Source: Lamellibrachia columna (Eukaryota; Annelida; Polychaeta; Sabellida; Siboglinidae). Taken from it: a stretch of DNA of 64,000 nt. The translations under genes were made by a program, and so were the position numbers. The DNA lies in contig OY759269.1 of NCBI GenBank assembly GCA_963662155.1, positions 9,889,698 through 9,953,697 of the forward strand. The letters run 5' to 3'. The notes under the pieces were generated by a model, which saw nothing but the letters and a program-made list of their open reading frames with translations, was not told the origin of the DNA and did not search any database. This document shows, one piece after another, positions 51,561-61,991 of the stretch. Every line of letters begins with the position of its first letter. Positions within the stretch are counted from its first letter, which is position 1.

Positions 51561-54070
51561 TTTGGCATGTGTATTTGAATCGATTATGTGTGCACAATAT
51601 GTTGCAAGACACGTTTCTTGAAGTGTCAGACTTTAGACTGCATGTAGAGAAGCACAGTTAAATCAAAACGTGTGGAAAGCATTAGCTTAACAGTGTCACC
51701 TGGCAGTTCTTCGAAGAGAACAAATTTGCATATGTGCTGGAGTGCCACAAAACACTAATATTATATAGCCTTTTTGTTTTGGGAGTGACGTAGAGTGATA
51801 TAATGAAAGCATTGATTTACTAAAATGCAAGGAAGCACATCAACATAATAATTGACATGTAATTGATTACGGATTGACAGACGTTTGCTACGATGACAAT
51901 AAAACTGATGCCGATTGACCAACTAATGCGAATCGAGAATAATAACCTTTATCTGAATATGTAATGATCGATGTTCTTTTGTTTAAAAAATAAGAGACCA
52001 ATGACGTGAGTGACACTTAGCAGTATCTGCTATTTGGTTGCACCTCCTATCGGTCGGTGGAGAGACCAATCCACAGTCACCGAATCTCTTACAGTTGCGT
52101 ATCGAGCAGCTCTCAGGGGAGAGATATGTCGGCCCCCAGACGCTAGTAGTTCTCCACCAAAACTACTGACAATCCCTATGTGTTGAGCTATCAACTTATC
52201 TTATGACAACGCGACTACCCGTTTATATAGTAGGTACACCCTTTTTATGTGAATTTGTGGTGTGAACTCTTGAAACATGTTAACTTTACATTTAACTGAT
52301 ATAACAACTATTAATTAAACAATTTAGTTAATTAGAATGTTTCTTATATGGCATAGTTCATGTTGTAATTCAGCAAAGTGTATAACATGCATAAATAATA
52401 TTACTAGTCTATGTTATTGATATTGAATTATGCAGATCTAGTGGTGAAAATTATGCGCATGCGCCCGAAGTGATCACTCTAAAATGGCGTCTACTGGAAT
52501 GTTGGCCGTGTAATTGATATCAACAACCCTACAAAACCCGGTCTTAGGAATACAACACACTCCAAGTGGAAAAGGTTTATTATATTAGCAACAGTATCAT
52601 CGAACAGTTGTGTTAACTGGTATGTCTGTTTATTATATATGCATCTAGCAATTCCCACCGCCGTTACTTTGTTGAACAAATGCACATAACGGTTACGTTA
52701 GCCAACAATAAGCCAAAACGTCTAGAAAGTGTCTCGTCGCCTTGCCAGCAATAGTCTAGCCAAATTTCGTGCGACTAATACACAGTCATAAATTGCATCA
52801 GAGGCAGAAAACCATAGTTGTCACTAATAAGTAATCTGTCCCAATACGTTATTCCAAACTCCATATGAAATAATCAATCGTTTGTAGAATGAATAAAATA
52901 AGTATCAGAATTAATACCATATCAAATATGTGTACTCCGTAGTATAGATATTATTTATCTACAAAGCCAAATAATGTTTATACACAAACCTTCCGCATTC
53001 TGGTAGGTCAAAAAGTCCCTGTTTATAATGAACCTTTTGTTAGTAGCTGTCTCGAATCACCTCTTTCTTCACCAATTTCGTCCGACTGGCTGTCAACGCA
53101 ATGCATTTCTACCTATCTAGATGAGATCAGCTTTTACAGAGAACACCACAGAAAGCAAGCAGCGTGTGCTATTGATATACAACGTATGTTGAAACAGATA
53201 ACATGCACGCCAACACGGATGTAGCACACGAAATGCTATCTTTCACACTCCTCCATATTTCTCCAATTGATCATTCTTCAGTCATGGAAGGACGTTCACC
53301 GTATACCCATTTTTGGAAGAAGAATCACCAACTTCGCATGGATTGCTATATAAGACCCGCGAAATGCAAGAATTCCAGGCAGGCTGGCTGGTAAACAGCA
53401 ATGAACCCTTTTGGTCTGTTGTCTGTGCTGGCGGAGGTAATCAACGAACTACCGACAGGCATTGTCCTTGCGCACGGACGGCGTTGTCCTGTTTGCATCA
53501 GATAATCTTTTGCAGCACCACGCATTGACACCTGTCAACGCCCTGAGTGACGTTGTAATCCTCAGTTAGAAGTGAAATTTCTATGCCGCAATTATTCTGG
53601 TATCCTAATTGTATCGACACATGCGTGTTGTACTATTGAGGATACGTAATCGTTCTGTTTACAGCAATTTTCTCAACACGGTTACACAAAAAAATAATAG
53701 TACGCATCTGTTGGTGTACGTTCAGTGTTCTGCTGTAAATGTGACTTAAATGTGGGCAGAAAAGGACAGCCTTACATTGGACTCCCACGCACGCACGCTT
53801 GCATGTTAGAGGTAGGCGGGGATGGTAGCAGACAGGTGGAAGGCAGGCAGACAGGCAGGAATATTGCTCTCGTGGTATCCAGTCCTTGGGATTGTTCAAA
53901 GTGCTTTACACTTCAAAAACTGTCATAAATGTTCGTTAACAAATCTTCTCCGGGAAGCAACTATCTAATTGTATCGACACATGCATATTGTAGTGTCGAG
54001 AATACGTAATCGGGGATGGAAGCATACAGGGAGGGAGGCAGACAGATACGCATGAAAATTATGTTCATTG

Positions 54071-54248
54071 TATCCAGTCCTTTGTATTGTTCGAAGTGTT
54101 TCACACTTCACCCCCTACCACACCTATTCATTCCAACTCCATCTCGAGTTCTCTGGGAAGCACTCAGTCATGCTGCAGTTACTGCACGAAGACCATTCAT
54201 ACGTATAATCACCACTGCATATAGCCAAGTACCATTTATACAAACGAA
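54071..54248 (-). mobile_element. SINE copy, minus strand, unit 2
   Basis: Nearly identical to the unit 1 copy; tail fragment at 53,872-53,919. Confidence 0.8.
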
Positions 54249-54639
54249 TGAGCTGTGGCAACGTTCGGTAAAACAAATTGCCAAAGCTTCCAAACGGCAG
54301 CAAGACGGTTCAAACTAGGTTTTTGACGACTGGGAGCCTGACGTTCTATCTCGAACGTTATCACGCCAATTCGATGGGAGACAAGGAGACGCGAGGGGGT
54401 CAGAGAAGAAGCGAGGGAGGGAGAGGAGGCAGCGCGGGAGGTAGATATGCCGTTTGTTTGTTAATGCAGACAAGTACAAGTGTGTAGCAATATTTAATAT
54501 GGCCATGGTTCGCACCACGCTGTAGCTTCCTCATGCGTGTTTCAACAGTTGCCTGCAAATTTAGCGCGAGACTATCGCGAAGTCGCCCTGGTGATATACA
54601 CAGTTAGCGGCGTGTAGGAATTACAGAACCACAGTGTCG

Positions 54640-57137
54640 TAGTCTCTCCCTCTCCCTCTTAATCCCCCTCCCTCTCCATTTCCCTCTCCCTCCCCTCCTT
54701 CCCCTTCCTCCCTCCCTCTCCCTCTTAATGCCCCCTCCCTCTCCATTTCCCTCTCCCTCCCCTCCTTCCCCTTCTTCCCTCCCTCCCTCCCTCCCTTCCT
54801 CCCTCCCTTCCTCCCTCCTTTCCTCCCTCCCTTCCTCCCTCCTTTCCTCCCTCCCTTCCTCCCTCCTTTCCTCCCTCCCCTTCCTCCCTCCCTCCCTTCC
54901 TCCCTCCCTCCCTTCCTCCCTCCCTTCCTCCCTCCCCCTCTCCCTCTCTACATCTCCCCCCCCAACTCCCCCTCTCTCCCCCTCTCTCCCCCTCTCTCCC
55001 CCTCTCTCCACTCTCCCCCCTCTCCCCATCTCCTCCTCTATCTCTCCCTCTCTCCCTTTCTCCCTCTCTCCCTCTCTCCCTCTCTCCCTCTCTCCCTCTC
55101 TCCCTCTTTCCCTCTCTCCTCTCTCCCTCTCTCCCTCTCCCCCTCTCTCCCCCTCCTCTCTCCCGCTCTCCCTCTCCCCCACTCCCTCTCCCCCTCTCCC
55201 TCTCCCCCTCCCCCTCTCCCTCTCCCCCTCCCCCTCTCCCCCTCTCCCCCTCTCCCTCTCCCTCTCCGCCTCTCCCCCTCTCCCCCTCTCCCCCTCTCCC
55301 CCTCTCCCCCTCTCCCCCTCTCCCTCTCCCTCTCTCCCCCTCTTCCTCTCCCCCTCTCCCTCTCCCCCCTCTCCCCCTCTCCCTCTCTCCCTCTCCCCCT
55401 CTCCCCCTCTCCCCTCTCCCCTCTCCCCCTCTCCCATTCTCCCTCTCTCCCTCCTCTCTCCCTCTCTCCCTCTCTCCCTCTCTACCTCTCTACCTCTCTC
55501 CCTCTCTCCCCCTCTCCCTCTCCTCTCCCCCTCTCCCTCTCCCCCCTCCCCCTCCCCCTCTCCCTATCCCTCTCCCTCTCCCCTCTCCCTCTCCCTCTCC
55601 CTCTCCCTCTCCCTCTCCCTCTCCCTCTCCTCCCCTCTCCCTCTCCCTCTCCTCTCCCTCTCCCTCTCCCTCTCCCTCTCCCTCTCCTCTCCCTCTCCCT
55701 CCTCCCTCTCCCTCTCCCTCTCCCTCTCCTCTCCCTCTCCCTCTCCCTCTCCCTCTCCCTCCCTCTCTCCCCCCTCCCCCCCTCCCCCCCTCCCCCCTGC
55801 CTCTCTCCTGCCTCTCTCCCTGCCTCTCTCCCTGCCTCTCTCCCTGCCTCTCTCCCTGCCTCTCTCCCTGCCTCTCTCCCTGCCTCTCTCCCTGCCTCTC
55901 TCCCTGCCTCTCTCCCTGCCTCTCTCCCTGCCTCTCTCCCTGCCTCTCTCCCTGCCTCTCTCCCTGCCTCTCTCCCTGCCTCTCTCCCTGCCTCTCTCCC
56001 TGCCTCTCTCCCTGCCTCTCTCCCTGCCTCTCTCCCTGCCTCTCTCCCTGCCTCTCTCCCTGCCTCTCTCCCTGCCTCTCTCCCTGCCTCTCTCCCTGCC
56101 TCTCTCCCTGCCTCTCTCCCTGCCTCTCTCCCTGCCTCTCTCCCTGCCTCTCTCCCTGCCTCTCTCCCTGCCTCTCTCCCTGCCTCTCTCCCTGCCTCTC
56201 TCCCTGCCTCTCTCCCTGCCTCTCTCCCTGCCTCTCTCCCTGCCTCTCTCCCTGCCTCTCTCCCTGCCTCTCTCCCTGCCTCTCTCCCTGCCTCTCTCCC
56301 TGCCTCTCTCCCTGCCTCTCTCCCTGCCTCTCTCCCTGCCCTCTCTCCCTGCCTCTCTCCATGCCTCTCTCCATGCCTCTCTCCATGCCTCTCTCCATGC
56401 CTCTCTCCATGCCTCTCTCCATGCCTCTCTCCATGCCTCTCTCCATGCCTCTCTCCATGCCTCTCTCCATGCCTCTCTCCATGCCTCTCTCCATGCCTCT
56501 CTCCATGCCTCTCTCCATGCCTCTCTCCATGCCTCTCTCCATGCCTCTCTCCATGCCTCTCTCCATGCTCTCTCCATGCCTCTCTCCATGCCTCTCTCAT
56601 GCCTCTCTCCATGCCTCTCTCCATGCCTCTCTCCATGCCTCTCTCCATGCCTCTCTCCATGCCTCTCTCCATGCCTCTCTCCATGCCTCTTCTCCATGCC
56701 TCTCTCCATGCCTCTCTCCATGCCTCTCTCCATGCCTCTCTCCATGCCTCTCTCCATGCCTCTCTCCATGCCTCTCTCCATGCCTCTCTCCATGCCTCTC
56801 TCCATGCCTCTCTCCATGCCTCTCTCCATGCCTCTCTCCATGCCTCTCTCCATGCCTCTCTCCATGCCTCTCTCCATGCCTCTCTCCATGCCTCTCTCCA
56901 TGCCTCTCTCCATGCCTCTCTCCATGCCTCTCTCCATGCCTCTCTCCATGCCTCTCTCCATGCCTCTCTCCATGCCTCTCTCCATGCCTCTCTCCATGCC
57001 TCTCTCCATGCCTCTCTCCATGCCTCTCTCCATGCCTCTCTCCATGCCTCTCTCCATGCCTCTCTCCATGCCTCTCTCCTGCCTCTCTCCATGCCTCTCT
57101 CCATGCCTCTCTCCATGCCTCTCTCCATGCCTCTCTA
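54640..57137. repeat. Polypyrimidine array, unit 2 (2.5 kb), with two blocks of 12-bp repeats
   Basis: 54,640-55,797 resembles the unit 1 array. About 45 nearly perfect copies of CTCTCTCCCTGC follow (to about 56,352), then about 65 copies of CTCTCTCCATGC (to 57,135) with a handful of one-base slips. Unit 1 has the CATGC motif once. The extra length accounts for the 1,270-base difference between the units. Frames of up to 840 codons are artefacts of the repeat. Confidence 0.97.
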
Positions 57138-57922
57138 TTGACGTGCCATCAGGAGTCAATCGTTCCAGCATTCCAGCATTTGCATTTGCATGCGACCCAC
57201 AAATATTTGATTTATCAAATTCACAAATGTACTATCAAATGCATGCGTAATTCTTTGAATATTTATTATTGTTAGATTCACTTTCTCAAGTTCACAACAT
57301 GCCATTAAAATAAAGTTCTCTGAAGTGAGCATTATTTTCAACAGGTTATGAAACCGTTGTCTGACCTATGAATCCACTTTCACAAGGTGCTCTTTAAAAT
57401 TGCTCTGTAGGTCAACTGGTCAATGCCTGAGCTGTTGTTTATGCAACATGAAAATACATTCTCGTCTGTAGGTTGATGGCTTCACAGATTTACCTGTTCA
57501 TTGAAACATATTAAACAATGCAGACAAATGACCCCTTGTGTTGTGTTGGCACTGTTGGGGTGGATTCGGTTGGCAGCGCATTGTGTTAGTAAACAGCAGC
57601 AGTAATATTGACAGATGTGACATTGATGACAGTGGCAATGCCCAAATGATAATAACAACAGTGGCAATGACAGTTGTGGCAGGATGTTTCCAAAGTGCAT
57701 CAACTGAAGATTTCCCTCGACAAGCGTTAGCCATTTATTAAAGATGCAAATCAGTAGATGTAAGTACATGTTTTGGTTATGGCAATGGCTGTATACACTA
57801 TACAAACATCTGCTGGGAATTTGTCTATGTGTGTACTCATAAGAAGTTACAAACTTCATACATTTGATTGATTCATCTCTTTCAATATGCTTATGCTTCG
57901 CAATATGAAAAAAATATTTATT

Positions 57923-58182
57923 CATGATATTTCTACCACACAAAGGTAGAACGCCAGACTTGGCTGACGGAACCCGGGTTCAAATCCAATTGCTGCCGTA
58001 TCAAAGCTTTGACAATTTTGTTCCCCCACATTACCACAGTTCACCCAGCTGTAAATGAGTACCCAGTTACAGACAAGTGTGGAAATGTGAACGAAAAATC
58101 TTTGCACAGTAATTGCAGCATTGCTGAATGCTTCCCAGAGCAGTACAAAAGGTGTTGGAATGAACAGGTCAGCCAGGGGGTG
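57923..58182 (+). mobile_element. SINE copy, unit 2, 3' truncated by the same deletion
   Basis: Nearly identical to 45,650-45,909, with the same deletion joint. Confidence 0.8.
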
Positions 58183-58470
58183 TTATGTTTTGGTAACCAG
58201 ATTGATTTGGTTAATGTTTTTATTGATACTTTCACTGTACATCCTTCTTGTCAAAGGATATTTGATTTTTATGAGCATGCTGTAGTCAAGAAGAGTACGT
58301 CATTTATATGAGTACAACCATATGGTAAAATGCATATTGCTCAAGCAGAGATACATATGAGAGATTGATTTTGTAATTTTCCACATCAGAATACCAAAGT
58401 GTGGGTGTGCGAACTGTTTGTTTGACGCAGATCTACAGATCGATGTAACTTGTGTGTTTATGTGAGACAG

Positions 58471-61069
58471 GATGAAGGATTCTGCACGCTGCCAATTTTC
58501 ATGGACTAGTCCGTGTCTGATGGATTTGATTGATCAGGTGGTCCTCAATGCCAAGGTGCTCAACACTGGCCAGGAGAGCTGCAACAGGATGGTGGCCGCC
58601 ACCTTCCAGTCCACTATCCAGTTGTGGAACGTCATGGTCAACAATGATGGCAACATCGTCACACGTGTGATAAGTCAGTCAGTGAGATAGTCGTGTCATG
58701 AGAAAAAGGCTCTGGAGAGAATCATGTCACTGTCATAGACACCAGGTTTCTAAATGGCGCATCATAGTCACACAATACCATGTCTGTAGAGGGTTGCTAA
58801 AATTTAGCAAATGTTCTATTGAAATAATGGTTTTTCTCATAAGCAATTTATACACTGTTTATGAAAATGTTTACCATATTATTAGATATATTAAACATAA
58901 CTTTTTACCACACTAACAGTGCTTTTCCTCTTTGTTCACTGCTGTTCATTGGTTAGGGTCAGGTAAAATATTGTCAAGTCACTCTTTCTGTTGTTTCTTT
59001 CCATACTTTTCTATCGGCCGCCCCTTCTCCATCTTTCGATCTTCTCATATCCCACCTCACGCAGTCCTTCGATCTTAGCTGTTCGCTTCTCCTTTTCTTG
59101 CATCCTTGATGTTTTTCCACCTATCTCTTCAAATCTCTTTACTAGTATGTCTGCATCCATCCTTACCATGTGGCCTGCCATTCTCACCTTGCTTCTCACC
59201 AATCATCATGTTGAACTGTCTTGTTGCATCACATCTTTCCTCAGGTCGTTAATCCTTCTTTCGTCAACCCTCTTTGTTCGTGTTATTCGACGAAACCAGA
59301 ACCAAACTTGCAGCTGCTGTTGTTGTTCTGTCAACGCCACTGTCTCCAGATACAGATTCAGGCATGCTTGTGTAACATAAGCTCTCAGGACTTTCCTTTT
59401 CAGCTTTTTCAAAATGTTTCTCTCCAACATGACTCCCTCTACCTTTCCCCGAGCATTCGCTCCCTGTTGTATCCGGCATCGCATCTCTACCTCTGAATGC
59501 CCTTCCTCATTAACCATTCCTCCAAGTTACACAAAGCCATCCACTTGGTTGATCTCTTTATCATCCAAACTAATCATGGCCAGATCGTTTGCGTGAATCC
59601 CCTTCCTGAGAACATCCTTCGTGCTGATCTTCCTGCTGATTAGTGCCAGCACCATGATAAACAGTAAAGGGTCACTTCCTTGCCTCTAACCGATTTTAAC
59701 TGGAAACTCTTCCGACAAACCAGATCCAACCACAACTCTTCTTTTTGTTCTCATGAACAGGACAGGTCTGGGTGTTGCACGCCATGACACAGAACTGGCA
59801 GTTAAATCTATCACGGTGGCTGTGCTCAGTAGGGCAGGCAAAGTCGGGGTGTGGCATTCCTTGGCACTGAACTGGCAGGTAATTCTGTCACGGTGGCTGT
59901 ACTCACTTGGCAGCCATAATGATTATCTTTATGATGACATAGAAAACAAAAGTAAATATTTTTTAAATTTAATCCCCACCCCCTGAGGCCCATATGGACG
60001 GTTTCACATTTGACCCTCCATGTTCGTCAGAAGGGGAATAGGACACAACAGACATACCAACATAATCTTCTTTATATGTTAGATAGAGTTCACAGAATAT
60101 GTGTATGCAGACATTGAAAACTAAAGCTGATTGAGTGTTGTTGTTTCTGCGTCCTACCTACAGACATGCACAAGTTCCCGCTGCGTATGAAGGAGAGATA
60201 CCATAGTAGGGACCGTGTTACAGTCTATATCTCGCGCCCACAACGGGTGTGTCTCCCTGCTTGCTACATTTGACTAGAATGTTAGAAGTAAAAGTTATGA
60301 ATTCTGACTAATTCATAGAAACTACACTTAAGACTAACGTCTCATTTAGATGTGTTGATTATATTTGTTACGCTAATGTGCAAGTTGCTCCTTTGAAGCA
60401 GGGCTGTTTTGGTATTGTACATTGATTGACTGTTTTCAGCCCTGTGTGGGAAATGTATTGAGATAGCCTACTGGACAATTTCGGGAGCTGCGCAGGTGAT
60501 TCTGCAGCAACTTGATTCAGTTGGACATGGCCACAGTTCTTCAAGACGTTCTCTGTACACGCCAATCCCATCACCAAGGTGATGTTGTCAACGAAGCATT
60601 GCGTCTCTCGTAGGTCCAATTATCAAGTATATTCCTATGGAAAATATTCAAATATACCTGGAAAAGCTTTATTTTATGATGATGACCATGTCACGTTTAA
60701 GGGTTGATTTTTAGTGGGCCATCAATTACATATACTGTGACATCCTCAGTTATATAAAATATACAAGTAAAAGCTTGGTTTTCTTTTCAAGTAATCCAAA
60801 TTGAAGCATTGATTATGATCATATCAGCTTTTGTTTGATATGACGCGGCTTATCAGTATCAGGTCCTTGAATAATGGAAAGTGAATCACTGTAGCTCATT
60901 GGTGTGTTTGCCGTGTGCTCTGAGAACAACCATGTACATACGTGGAACGTGACCTGATTCCTTGGTATGACCAGCACACAGCCCGGCTCAGTGGCCTTGG
61001 CATCTTTCAAGTTTATTTCCATACAGAGGGTGGAACCACACCTTCAGTATATCCACAGTAACAACTTTG
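58471..61069 (+). pseudogene. KCTD3-like: KCTD3/SHKBP1-like pseudogene, chain 4 (unit 2)
   Basis: Nearly identical to chain 3, displaced by 12,273 bases: a 58,471-58,672, b-end repeat 59,756-59,907, c 60,164-60,246, d 60,440-60,609, e 60,914-61,069. All lesions of chain 3 are present, so this is a copy of an already dead gene. Confidence 0.85.
58998..59693 (-). mobile_element. Non-LTR reverse-transcriptase fragment, unit 2
   Basis: Copy of the unit 1 fragment (displaced by 12,273), with almost no changes. Confidence 0.82.
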
Positions 61070-61991
61070 GTAAGTCACATTGATAGGATATAGAATTACA
61101 ATAAGTATATATTTCAGTAAATTAAATTATATATTAAGTTACGTAATAATGTTTTTATTGGAAAACTGGGCACCCCTTTTTTGTGCGACTGGGCCCGCCC
61201 GTTATGAGAAGAAGAATGTTGTTATTTAGGAAAAGAAATAAAATTCACATTCGAGGAGGCACCTAAAAATTTGCATTTAATCAAGTTACTGAACCAGTAA
61301 ATTACATTGTTCACTGATGTTATAATAACTTACTATCAACTAACCGTAATTCAATTATACGATTTCATCTGCAAAGACAGCCGAAAATCAACTTCAGTAA
61401 TTGGACAATTTGCAGACATTCTGTGTGTAATGCAGTAGCAGAACAATATCCAGCATATACTTCTGAAGAGATATTGTCTCATCAACAGTATTTCTGGAAT
61501 ATTGTCCGTGGAGTTAATGATGAGATATCGTCCAGATAATATTGGTAGGTATACAATCAGAGAGATGCAAACTTATATGAATCGTACATTCCGTGGTTGT
61601 GCGACTGGGTCAGCGAACAAACAATGACTCGTGCAACTCTTCTGCGCACCGCCGCTTTCGGGGCATTGTTTTTGGAATTACATGCATTCTGGTTATATGG
61701 TTATATTGAGTAGGATAACTTATTACTATATTCTGAATTTTATCACATGTAAACAAAGGAAAGAGGCATTTGTTTTAATTTTACAATGACACTAAACATT
61801 CAAACACTATCACAGCCAGTCACTGTGGAAATACGTGCATATAACACTTTTATAACATTTCACCAATTTATGAATTGGAAGGTATATTTTATGTGCTAAC
61901 TCCATTTTTACTTGACAACTGTTATAGCCTGTGTACTATCATAATATTTGCATGTGTGTATGTATATTATTATTCAGGCAATGTTTCGTCG

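Larger units (their letters stand above)
49719..61991. repeat. Tandem segmental duplication, unit 2 (12,273 bp)
   Basis: Same order as unit 1. It is longer because the pyrimidine array is expanded (54,640-57,137). Private difference: a 13-base deletion near 51,185 that units 1 and 3 do not have. Confidence 0.95.

Noticed and set aside
54728..57250. Open frames of 180-840 codons on both strands in the pyrimidine array
   Set aside because: They are direct translations of short C/T repeats. Multiple frames on both strands are open at once, which is the behaviour of a repeat and not of a gene.
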